Source of the DNA: Chlamydiota bacterium
GTDB taxonomy: Bacteria; Chlamydiota; Chlamydiia; Chlamydiales; JAJFMB01
Direction: 5' to 3'
Length of the DNA: 13,369 nt
NCBI GenBank assembly: GCA_021772355.1
Contig: JAJFMB010000296.1
Coordinates: forward strand, 1-13,369
Shown here: in pieces, positions 1 through 5,846 of the stretch
Position numbering within the stretch: position 1 is the first letter of the stretch
Layout of the letters: every line of letters begins with the position of its first letter
The notes under the pieces: model-generated
Database searches by the model: none
Told to the model about the DNA's origin: nothing
What the model saw: only the letters and a program-made list of their open reading frames with translations
Translations under genes and position numbers: made by a program

Positions 1-229
1 CATGACGGATAAAAAAAATATTCCCAATGATTGGAAATAACAAAAGAATGCAACGTGTAAAACTTTTTTGACTCAGATGCTCAAAATAACGGTTTTTGTT
101 TATCTTATGTTCATTATTAGGCAAATAAACACGCTTAAGAAATAAATCTACCAAGTTGGTTGCGGTGCTGACGATAGGAATATAATCAGCAATAGTATCG
201 AATTTTATTAACAATCTACTTATTTCCAT
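1..229 (-). CDS. Hypothetical protein, N-terminal part only (cut by left edge)
   Basis: An open frame starts with ATG at 227-229 and stays open to the left edge, giving 76 residues beginning MEISRLLIKFDTIADY. The visible part has a moderately hydrophobic stretch (YIPIVSTATNLVDLF, about residues 16-30) and a strongly hydrophobic one near the edge (CILLLFPIIGNIFFI, about 60-74). The second could be a membrane segment or hairpin. Between them is a polar, Lys/Asn-rich part. I recall small protein families of similar composition in environmental chlamydiae but cannot name one. No good Shine-Dalgarno precedes the ATG. The gene lies 49 bp beyond the stop of the neighbouring acetyltransferase gene on the same strand. 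Function unknown. That it is a real gene is inferred from the uninterrupted frame, the plausible protein composition and an AT-rich promoter-like region just upstream. Confidence 0.5.
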   Translation of the reverse strand, partial: MEISRLLIKFDTIADYIPIVSTATNLVDLFLKRVYLPNNEHKINKNRYFEHLSQKSFTRCILLLFPIIGNIFFIRH

Positions 230-238
230 AAGTATAGT

Positions 239-267
239 ATAATATATGAATTATTAATAAAATACAA
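239..267 (-). promoter_or_regulatory. Possible sigma70-like promoter for the left-edge gene
   Basis: On the minus strand TTGTAT (262-267) is followed after 17 bp by TATTAT (239-244). The -10 is good and the -35 is weak (3 of 6). Transcription would begin almost at the ATG, leaving virtually no leader. This fits the missing Shine-Dalgarno but is speculative, because the whole region is AT-rich and such matches arise easily. Confidence 0.25.
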
Positions 268-278
268 TGGTTTGTTAA

Positions 279-806
279 CTAAAGTCTTTTACTCCAAACA
301 TCGCCAATAGTTGGAGAGAAACCCGCTTCACGTGCGAAATTTTGAGCAGAAGGAAGGTGCTGAGGAACGACTAAATGGCATTCAGGGAGGTTGTTTTTTC
401 TTCCCCATTCTTGTAGTTCTGCGATAAACAGAAGACCTTGCCCCGCTTCGCGATGCTTTTGATCAATAATGAATTGTTTGATGAACATACTATGAGAATG
501 TGTATGCATGACGCTTGCAAATCCATGTGCTGTAGCATCAGAATAGACACTTAAAAAAGGTACATTTCTTCCCTCTAACTGATCTTTTTGCATTTGCTCA
601 TTAAGCTCTCTTTTGAACTGTACATCACCTACAAGAAAAAGCTCTGATGGAGTTACTTCTTTTGTGTACGCTTTGCTTAATCTAACTGCATCTTTCCACA
701 GACCATTTGGGGAAAGAGGAGTGACAAGGGCAGCTCCTGGCTTTATCACTTGTTCGAGAAAGTTTGAGAATCCTGCTCTGAGTATACCACCCACTTGTAA
801 TGCCAT
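279..806 (-). CDS. GNAT-family N-acetyltransferase-like protein (paralogue 1)
   Basis: This encodes 175 residues, a usual length for a single-domain GNAT acetyltransferase, which moves an acetyl group from acetyl-CoA to an amine. The acceptor here is unknown. The acetyl-CoA-binding motif A is visible as QFIIDQKHREAGQGLLFIAEL (about residues 111-131), with the R-x-x-G-x-G core in REAGQG. The C-terminal AREAGFSP resembles the usual GNAT beta6-beta7 region. The start is set by AGGAG 8 bp before ATG. It is clearly paralogous to the gene immediately upstream: both share GILRAG(F/Y)S near the N terminus, QFIIDQ before motif A, VVPQ/IVPQ in the C-terminal half, and WSK close to the end. This copy carries about 27 extra residues, mainly in its N-terminal half. 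It sits 61 bp behind its paralogue and has its own promoter-like block. Family call fairly safe; substrate unknown. Confidence 0.75.
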   Translation of the reverse strand: MALQVGGILRAGFSNFLEQVIKPGAALVTPLSPNGLWKDAVRLSKAYTKEVTPSELFLVGDVQFKRELNEQMQKDQLEGRNVPFLSVYSDATAHGFASVMHTHSHSMFIKQFIIDQKHREAGQGLLFIAELQEWGRKNNLPECHLVVPQHLPSAQNFAREAGFSPTIGDVWSKRL

Positions 807-831
807 AAAAAATCTCCTAATTTTAAAAGGA

Positions 832-867
832 TCAGTAGGTTACCAGAAATCGGTAAAATGTCAATCC
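832..867 (-). promoter_or_regulatory. Duplicated promoter block upstream of GNAT paralogue 1
   Basis: A 36-bp block is repeated with 4 mismatches at 1339-1374. Read on the minus strand it contains a perfect -35 TTGACA (859-864), a 16-bp spacer and TAACCT (837-842). A TGG triplet just before the -10 makes it an extended -10 type. The block ends 25 bp before the ATG at 806, followed by AGGAG. Conservation of exactly these elements in both copies argues that it is a working promoter rather than chance. Alternatively it is simply a remnant of a recent tandem duplication. The block begins right at the stop codon of paralogue 2, so the two genes can be transcribed separately. Confidence 0.55.
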
Positions 868-1314
868 TTAGATATACTTAGACCAAGTATTATTGCTACC
901 GGGTTGAAAACCCATGCTTTGAGCGAAGGCCAGTGCAGTAGGGTTTTGCGGTACAATGATAGAGCAACGGGAGATATTGTTACCTTTTGCCCACATTTCC
1001 ATCAGTTTGTAGAACACTTTGCCATGGCCTTGACCTCTACAGTTTTGGTCGATGATAAATTGATCGAAAAGAACACGATCCTGTTTTAGTGTAACCTTTG
1101 AAAATCCTGTCGCTTTATCGGATGCTGGCATATAGAGAAATGCAGCACCTGCATCCTTGCTAATGTGCTCTCTTAAGGAGTCATCCGATTGACCGCTCAA
1201 ATTCACTGCATCTTGCCAGTGCGGGCAAGAGGAAAACATGCCGAATAAAGTTGCAGAGGGTTTGGCGATATGTGAATATCCTGCTCGTAGTATTCCGCTA
1301 AGTGTAGATACCAT
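868..1314 (-). CDS. GNAT-family N-acetyltransferase (paralogue 2)
   Basis: This encodes 148 residues, typical of a compact GNAT domain. Motif A is better conserved than in its downstream paralogue: QFIIDQNCRGQGHGKVFYKL (about residues 86-105) contains RGQGHG, matching R-x-x-G-x-G/A for pyrophosphate binding of acetyl-CoA. The C-terminal part AFAQSMGFQP fits the last helix and strand of the fold. The start is supported by AGGA about 8 bp before ATG at 1314. With the next gene it forms a tandem pair sharing N-terminal GILRAG(F/Y)S, QFIIDQ and terminal WSK. The family's reaction is acetyl transfer from acetyl-CoA to an amino group. The acceptor (protein N terminus, antibiotic, polyamine or other) cannot be told from sequence. 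It lies 53 bp downstream of the flavin oxidoreductase gene and has its own promoter-like block overlapping that gene's stop codon. Confidence 0.8.
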   Translation of the reverse strand: MVSTLSGILRAGYSHIAKPSATLFGMFSSCPHWQDAVNLSGQSDDSLREHISKDAGAAFLYMPASDKATGFSKVTLKQDRVLFDQFIIDQNCRGQGHGKVFYKLMEMWAKGNNISRCSIIVPQNPTALAFAQSMGFQPGSNNTWSKYI

Positions 1315-1338
1315 AGATTTCCTATTAATTGTAGAGAG

Positions 1339-1374
1339 TCAGTAGGTTATCAGAAATTGGAATAATGTCAATCC
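1339..1374 (-). promoter_or_regulatory. Duplicated promoter block upstream of GNAT paralogue 2
   Basis: This is the second copy of the 36-bp block (32 of 36 identical to 832-867). On the minus strand TTGACA lies at 1366-1371, then a 16-bp spacer with TGA directly before TAACCT (1344-1349), so it again has an extended -10. Its -35 overlaps the TGA stop of the oxidoreductase gene (1368-1370). The block ends 24 bp before the ATG at 1314. The overlap means the GNAT gene could fire independently while also receiving read-through from the operon upstream. Confidence 0.55.
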
Positions 1375-2738
1375 GATAAGGAGAATTCTTTTTTGGCGTC
1401 TCTTGCTGCATTGCGAATGACTTCCGGCAGGGCGGGGTGGATGTAGATGGTGCGAAGCATGTCGTCAAGGGTTGCATCTTTGTTCATAAAGGCAATAGCC
1501 ATGTGAATCATATCTGATGCCTCCTCACCCATAAGGTGGGCGCCAATCAGGCGGCGGGTTGATTTATCGAATAGGAGTTTAGCAAAGCCAACGTTATCTT
1601 GTAGAGCAGATCCCATAGCGCTATTGGAGTATTTAGTTACTCCTTTTACAAAATCTATACCCTCTTCTTGGAGTTGTTGCTCTGTCTTCCCAACGCCTGC
1701 GACTTGAGGATGAGTGAAAATGGCATGGGGGATTGGAGGGTAGTCGATTGGTTCGTTGCTGGGCTGCTCAAAGAGTGTGCGAAAGAGGTATTCTCCTTCA
1801 AAGTTTGCGGTATGGCGGTACAGGTAGCGTCCGATGGCGTCGCCGAAAGCATAAATACCCGGAACGGCGGTTTGGAGATGATCATCGACAAGGATATACC
1901 CATTTTTATCGAGTTGAATTGAAGTGTGCTCAAGGCCTAGGTGATCGGTGTTGGGGCGAACGCCGGCGGCAACGAGTAAGGCGTCCCCTTCAATAGTTTC
2001 TTCCTGACTCTTAAGGGTAAAGGTGTTGTCTTGAAACGTGACTTCTTCTGGTTGCACGCCAAAGTGCACATTAAAGTGTTTAGAAAAGGTGGTTTGAAAG
2101 GCTGTTTGAATCTCTTTATCTTCTTTACGCAGAAGGGAGCTTCGTACTAAAAAGTGCACGTCTGCGCCCATGGCCTGATAGAAATAGCCTAGTTCGCACG
2201 CGATATATCCCCCACCGATAATAATGAGCTTTTTTGGAAGTGTTTGATTGCGCAACGCTTCGTAATAGGTCATATAAGGAGTGTTTTCCAAGCCTTTGAT
2301 CTTGGGGATAAGCGGTCTAGCACCTATGGGTAAAAAGATTTTATCGGCAGTGATCTCTATTCCATTCACGATAAGGCTTCGGTCCGAAAGAAAAGCGGCG
2401 TTATGGGGATAGAAATCAATGTTGGGGTGATCATGATAAAGGGGTGCAATACTAGCAGATTCATGATCGATAGTTTGATTCACTCTTTGTACGAGGTCGC
2501 TAAAGGCAATGGGGAATTGTTGTTGAGGATATAGGTTAAACCGATGCGCCTCCCGCACTGCTGTTGCGACATCTGCCGGATGGATCAGCATTTTGGAGGG
2601 AATGCAGCCATGATTAAGACAGGTTCCACCTAGCTTTCCCTTTTCGATAATGGCAACTTTTAACCCTAAATTTGCGCAGGGTCGAGTTAATTTTGAACCT
2701 CCTCCGGAGCCGATGATGATAACGTCATAATGCTTCAT
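1368..2738 (-). CDS. Class I pyridine nucleotide-disulfide oxidoreductase, mycothione reductase / dihydrolipoyl dehydrogenase-like
   Basis: This is a complete 456-residue flavoprotein. Order seen: FAD-binding Rossmann motif IIIGSGGGSK near residues 7-16 (slightly unusual, as the family more often has GxGxxG followed by small residues); redox disulfide in GGTCLNHGCIPSKM (Cys40 and Cys45); NAD(P)-binding motif IIIGGGYIACELG about 172-184; second FAD motif IYAFGD; and C-terminal dimer-interface catalytic pair in HPALPE (His434, Glu439). This is the full catalytic set for NAD(P)H-dependent reduction of a disulfide or oxidation of dihydrolipoamide. The surroundings of the cysteines and of HPALPE recall mycothione reductases as much as E3. 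Chlamydiae are not known to make mycothiol, so a dihydrolipoyl dehydrogenase or other low-molecular-weight thiol reductase is likelier. No E1 or E2 genes are adjacent. It is the last gene of the mcsA operon. Its ATG overlaps the preceding gene by 14 bp, suggesting translational coupling. Confidence 0.85.
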   Translation of the reverse strand: MKHYDVIIIGSGGGSKLTRPCANLGLKVAIIEKGKLGGTCLNHGCIPSKMLIHPADVATAVREAHRFNLYPQQQFPIAFSDLVQRVNQTIDHESASIAPLYHDHPNIDFYPHNAAFLSDRSLIVNGIEITADKIFLPIGARPLIPKIKGLENTPYMTYYEALRNQTLPKKLIIIGGGYIACELGYFYQAMGADVHFLVRSSLLRKEDKEIQTAFQTTFSKHFNVHFGVQPEEVTFQDNTFTLKSQEETIEGDALLVAAGVRPNTDHLGLEHTSIQLDKNGYILVDDHLQTAVPGIYAFGDAIGRYLYRHTANFEGEYLFRTLFEQPSNEPIDYPPIPHAIFTHPQVAGVGKTEQQLQEEGIDFVKGVTKYSNSAMGSALQDNVGFAKLLFDKSTRRLIGAHLMGEEASDMIHMAIAFMNKDATLDDMLRTIYIHPALPEVIRNAARDAKKEFSLSD

Positions 2739-3813
2739 TGTACGTTTTGGTTATTGCGTTATTGATTTCTTCAAATGACATTTCAGGACCAAAAGTGTAA
2801 TCGTACATTTCTTTGCGGATTTTTCCAAAGCGTTCTTGGTCATGAGGTAAATGTTCGGCAATAAGCCGGTATGTGTCGGTGTACTTTTCCGGAGTGATGG
2901 AAACACCGCAGCGGAAAAGATAAAGGCCGCTATTTGTTTGAGGATCTGCGTTATGTTTGTTTAAGAAAAACATGGGTTTATTATAGCGAAGAAAATCGTA
3001 ACCGATTGAAGAGGTGTCTCCAATGTAGATATCTGTGTGCTCAAGCAAAGGATAAATAGGAGGGTGTTCGCATAGAAATATGACATTCTCCTTTTCCTCG
3101 TAGGTGTTGATGATAGTGTAATAGGCAACAGCATCATCGAGCTGTAAGCGGGGATGCAGTTTGACGATCATATTGTAATCGTCAGGGAGTGTGTCGATTA
3201 ATGTGGCGCAGGCATCAAAAAAGGTGGTGGCATCAAAGCTGTCGAGCCAAGTGGGGGCATATAGAATAATAGGACGTTCGTGCTTGAATTTACAGAGCAC
3301 TTCTTTTTGCATGAGGTTTTCGTAAAAAGCTTTATGTTTTTGATAATACGTATACCGGTAGTTACCTGTGATAGCGTAAGACTTAAGCTGATCTAAAATA
3401 CCGAGGTTTTTAAACATATCGAGCATATTCTGTCCGTAAACGAGCAGGATGTCTTCATCGACACACTTATGCAAGTAGTAGGCTTTATCAGAGTAGCCGT
3501 GAGGGCAATGGACGAGTCTAAGCTGTTTATGATATTTTTCTTCCAAATCATGATAGCGCTCTCGGAAGGCTTTTACGCCCCAAAGGTCGGAAATGTATAG
3601 GACATCATAGTGTTCAAATAGATAATCCGGAGTGAGGTCTTCGTAGGCAAGTTGTATCACTTCCAAATCCGGATAGTATTTTTTTGCTAAATCGTAGTTG
3701 AGATCATCGATAACAAGAACGGGTGCGTCCATAATTGTGCAGATCACCCCAATATGGTCGAGATAATGCACGTTTTCGCTATGGTTTAAACCTGCTCCTT
3801 TTTTTGTTGGCAT
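2725..3813 (-). CDS. CDP-glycerol glycerophosphotransferase-like (TagF/TagB family) GT-B protein
   Basis: This encodes 362 residues, matching the catalytic GT-B part of the TagB/TagF teichoic-acid polymerase family, which transfers glycerol phosphate or ribitol phosphate from a CDP donor. Visible family motifs: CPHGYSDK (about 103-110, with the candidate catalytic His105), YAPTW (185-189), KLHP (218-221, second conserved His), and GDTSSIGYDFLRYNKPMFFL (265-284), which matches the donor-binding D-x-S-S-x-x-x-D-F block. There is no signal peptide or membrane segment, so it is probably cytosolic or membrane-peripheral. Chlamydiae have no classical teichoic acid, so the real acceptor is unknown; a surface glycan or lipid-linked polymer is possible. 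The start overlaps the mcsB-like stop by one base in a TGATG arrangement with no separate Shine-Dalgarno, and the 3' end overlaps the next gene by 14 bp. Family call good, substrate open. Confidence 0.75.
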   Translation of the reverse strand: MPTKKGAGLNHSENVHYLDHIGVICTIMDAPVLVIDDLNYDLAKKYYPDLEVIQLAYEDLTPDYLFEHYDVLYISDLWGVKAFRERYHDLEEKYHKQLRLVHCPHGYSDKAYYLHKCVDEDILLVYGQNMLDMFKNLGILDQLKSYAITGNYRYTYYQKHKAFYENLMQKEVLCKFKHERPIILYAPTWLDSFDATTFFDACATLIDTLPDDYNMIVKLHPRLQLDDAVAYYTIINTYEEKENVIFLCEHPPIYPLLEHTDIYIGDTSSIGYDFLRYNKPMFFLNKHNADPQTNSGLYLFRCGVSITPEKYTDTYRLIAEHLPHDQERFGKIRKEMYDYTFGPEMSFEEINNAITKTYNEAL

Positions 3814-4880
3814 CAGATGGTGAGGGAGACGTCTTTCAAAATTTTATGAATAAATTCTGCTCGTTTATGAGGGATGTTCTCTTGTTTAATTTCTTCGCCG
3901 CAGTTATGCAGAAGGTGTGCGCGTCGACAATTGAAGAAAAGCTCATTTAATGCAGCTGTTGTCACTCCTGTAAGCCATCCCAATTCAGAACCTAACTTCA
4001 TTAAACTGATGGCATTAAGAGCCTCAATGGCCTCGATTTGATAGGAGTGCATTAGAACGCCGAAAGCGCGGCTGACTTTGTCTTTCATTTCGGCGCTTTC
4101 CTCGTTTTTTATGCTATTCCGTAAACTGCTCTCTTCCACTAATAGCTTTGTTGCAAAGCTTCGTACGGAAGAAATGATGTTCTCTTCATTGATCCCCAGG
4201 GTCATGTTATTGCGAATGTTGAGGACATCTCCAATGATTTCGGTAGGACTACCTTGCAATCCGGTGATGGCAATAGACTTATCCGTGTATTTTTCGAGCA
4301 TATCTTCAATTTTACCAGTATGAATAAGCGCTGAGGGTTGTAAATAGACGGAGACGCTAAGTGCAGTACCGGAACTTGTTGGATCAGAGGCTAGAAATCC
4401 AAACCGCGAAGAGTAAGCAAAGGTGAATGCTTTACCTAAGCTCATTTCCACTTTAACTAACTTGTTCCAGGCCTGTTCGAGTTCTCCTCGTACATCCATG
4501 ATTTGCAGGTGGACATGATCAAGAATATTGATTGTTGCAAGAAACTGTCCCGACTGGTCAAGTACAAACCCTTCTCCGCTATATGCTTCTTGATAACTGT
4601 GATCGCTGAGAAAGTGTTCAACTAAGTACTCTTTTTCTTGGGGAAGAACGTCTTCAGCCTTAATAAAAACGGGACTGCTTAAATGGGAACTTGCTAGGAG
4701 TTCCTTGGTTACCAGTGGGATAACCTGTTTTCTTCGCTGAGCCGTCATTTTTGCCGGAAACTTGAAGTTTTCGATATTGCGGTAAAGAGAGATGGTCGAG
4801 GCTAGCCAAATGTCGTTATGATTGTCAATCCAAGGTTTAGTTTGTTCGAAGATAGGATTATGTTTTTTATCCTTTGCCAT
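3813..4880 (-). CDS. mcsB: McsB-like arginine-kinase-family protein, probable pseudokinase
   Basis: This encodes 355 residues, the normal McsB length. Full McsB is a protein arginine kinase that marks proteins for ClpCP degradation. Alignable landmarks: WLASTISLYRN (25-35) at the place of the usual SSRIRLARN; ATINILDHVHLQ (115-126) at the place of NEEDH; SRFGFLASDPTSSGT (158-172) at the place of YLTSCPTNVGT; and GLQGSPTEIIGDVLNIRNNMTLG (207-229) at the place of GLYGEGTEALGN...ITLG. Thus the ATP-contacting arginines of SxRxR are Thr/Ser, both catalytic glutamates of NEEDH are Ile/Leu, and the conserved Cys is Asp. The C-terminal RDxxRA phosphoarginine-sensing motif is reduced to xxxxRA (340-341). 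The fold is recognisable, but kinase activity looks lost or strongly altered. The chlamydial homologue CT675 shows similar changes as far as I recall. It overlaps mcsA by 14 bp and the downstream gene by 1 bp, so it is a co-expressed partner of McsA. Confidence 0.8.
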   Translation of the reverse strand: MAKDKKHNPIFEQTKPWIDNHNDIWLASTISLYRNIENFKFPAKMTAQRRKQVIPLVTKELLASSHLSSPVFIKAEDVLPQEKEYLVEHFLSDHSYQEAYSGEGFVLDQSGQFLATINILDHVHLQIMDVRGELEQAWNKLVKVEMSLGKAFTFAYSSRFGFLASDPTSSGTALSVSVYLQPSALIHTGKIEDMLEKYTDKSIAITGLQGSPTEIIGDVLNIRNNMTLGINEENIISSVRSFATKLLVEESSLRNSIKNEESAEMKDKVSRAFGVLMHSYQIEAIEALNAISLMKLGSELGWLTGVTTAALNELFFNCRRAHLLHNCGEEIKQENIPHKRAEFIHKILKDVSLTI

Positions 4881-5424
4881 TTTTCGTCTCTACTTCAGTA
4901 ATTTCTTTGATTTGGTCGCGTAAAATCGCTGCTTGTTCGTAATCTTCGCGCTTTAAAGTCTCATTGAGTGCTTCATTTAGCGCTAATAAACGCATTGAAG
5001 GTGTAATTTCAATCATTTCCCCGGGAGAGCGTCCAATATGGAGTGGAACAGATTTTTTCGTCACAAAGACTCTTTGGGGTAATTTGTTAGCTGTACGTAG
5101 CTCATTTAAGATGACATCGCAAAACACGTCGTAACAGGCTGGACAGCCTAACAACGATCCCATTTTGACAGATTCCAATGTGGTTCCGCAATTTCCACAG
5201 GCAATTCCACCTGCAACGTTTTCAGTTTCCCCTTCTGCAGGTTCATGGGGTGTGCCGTGTAATCTCCGCTGCAGTTCTGGACAGTCAGCGCACATGCTTG
5301 TTTGCGTTGTGATATCTCCCACGATTTCGGTATAAATGACAGTTATCGCTTTGCGGCATTCACTGCACTCTAAAGGACGTTCGGGTTTATTCTTTGGTTG
5401 TTTATTTTCAGGGAGTTCGACCAT
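4867..5424 (-). CDS. mcsA: McsA-like zinc-finger protein with UvrB/UvrC (UVR) domain
   Basis: This encodes 185 residues, matching the size of McsA (Firmicutes adaptor and activator of the McsB arginine kinase). Four CxxC pairs are visible: C20/C23, C45/C48, C76/C79 and C94/C97. This is the expected set for two zinc-binding modules. The C-terminal part from about residue 145 (LLALNEALNETLKREDYEQAAILRDQIKEI) is a UVR domain, a helical hairpin used for interaction with Clp proteins or UvrA/B-type partners. A Lys/Pro-rich N-terminal tail of about 17 residues precedes the first finger. It starts at ATG 5424 with AGAAG a few bases upstream. It is the first gene of a four-gene overlapping operon and has a good promoter 27 bp upstream. 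Role by homology: adaptor or stress regulator acting with the McsB-like protein and ClpC. With a degenerate McsB its task may be scaffolding rather than kinase activation. Confidence 0.85.
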   Translation of the reverse strand: MVELPENKQPKNKPERPLECSECRKAITVIYTEIVGDITTQTSMCADCPELQRRLHGTPHEPAEGETENVAGGIACGNCGTTLESVKMGSLLGCPACYDVFCDVILNELRTANKLPQRVFVTKKSVPLHIGRSPGEMIEITPSMRLLALNEALNETLKREDYEQAAILRDQIKEITEVETKNGKG

Positions 5425-5450
5425 TTTCTTCTCTTTTCTTTGCTTGCCTC

Positions 5451-5480
5451 ACTATAGGAAAATCAAGAAATAAATGTAAA
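5451..5480 (-). promoter_or_regulatory. Sigma70-like promoter of the mcsA operon
   Basis: On the minus strand TTTACA (5475-5480, 5 of 6 to consensus) is followed after 18 bp by TATAGT (5451-5456, 5 of 6). Transcription would start near 5444, giving a leader of about 20 bases before the mcsA ATG. A second possible -10, a perfect TATAAT at 5586-5591, lies right after tRNA-Lys but lacks a convincing -35. The rest of 5425-5614 shows nothing else I can support. No CIRCE or CtsR-like operator (tandem GGTCAAA) is visible, although mcsA-mcsB is CtsR-controlled in Bacillus. Confidence 0.55.
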
Positions 5481-5614
5481 CAATACAATGCTTTGAAGAT
5501 AAGAATGAAATGGAAATCGGGGAGGGTAGCTAATGTCTTTTGAGGCCCTTACAATAGTCTAGAGTTCTCTTTCGAGTCTCAAGATATTATATAGGGAAAA
5601 TTGAATGAAAAAAA

Positions 5615-5687
5615 TGAGTCCTGATGGGCTCGAACCATCGACTCCCTCATTAAAAGTGAGGTGCTCTACCAACTGAGCTAAGGACTC
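5615..5687 (-). tRNA. tRNA-Lys (UUU)
   Basis: This is a 73-nt cloverleaf on the minus strand. The acceptor stem GAGTCCT pairs with AGGACTC, followed by discriminator A. The D arm is GCTCAGTTGGTAGAGC, the anticodon stem CCTCA/TGAGG encloses CTTTTAA with anticodon TTT, and the T arm contains GGTTCGAGCC. CCA is not encoded; a run of seven T follows directly and may help end transcription. It lies 10 bp downstream of tRNA-Glu on the same strand, so both are probably one transcript. Confidence 0.95.
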
Positions 5688-5697
5688 ATCGTGTAAT

Positions 5698-5772
5698 TGA
5701 CCCCAAGGGGATTCGAACCCCTGTTACCGGAATGAAAATCCGATGTCCTAGGCCTGACTAGACGATGGGGCC
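5698..5772 (-). tRNA. tRNA-Glu (UUC)
   Basis: This is a 75-nt cloverleaf on the minus strand. The acceptor GGCCCCA pairs with TGGGGTC (one G-T pair) plus discriminator A. The anticodon loop TTTTCAT gives anticodon TTC, and the T loop GTTCGAATC is standard. CCA is not encoded. It precedes tRNA-Lys by 10 bp. In addition to translation, charged Glu-tRNA feeds tetrapyrrole synthesis and, in bacteria lacking GlnRS or AsnRS, amidotransferase pathways. Whether that applies here cannot be seen in this window. Confidence 0.95.
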
Positions 5773-5846
5773 AAAAAGCATTTGTTACAGATGCCTAAGG
5801 CGCATTTGATGCTCTATCGTACACATTTCGAGAATACTATGCAAGA

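Noticed and set aside
613..1089. Plus-strand open frame of 158 codons across the GNAT genes
   Set aside because: It is antisense to two recognisable acetyltransferase genes and their intergenic promoter block, has no recognisable domain, and lacks a Shine-Dalgarno.
5608..5614. Seven-T run right after tRNA-Lys as a stand-alone terminator
   Set aside because: There is no hairpin other than the tRNA itself, so I only mention it with the tRNA.
5425..5614. CtsR- or HrcA-type operator before mcsA
   Set aside because: No tandem GGTCAAA heptads or CIRCE inverted repeat can be found; only sigma70-like elements are visible.
5773..5794. Stem GCAT/ATGC with TTTTT on the minus strand, just downstream of frr, as a terminator
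   Set aside because: The stem has only 4 bp plus 2 after a mismatch, and it ends directly against tRNA-Glu. If it terminated transcription, the tRNAs would have no room for a promoter. It may as well be a leader or processing structure.
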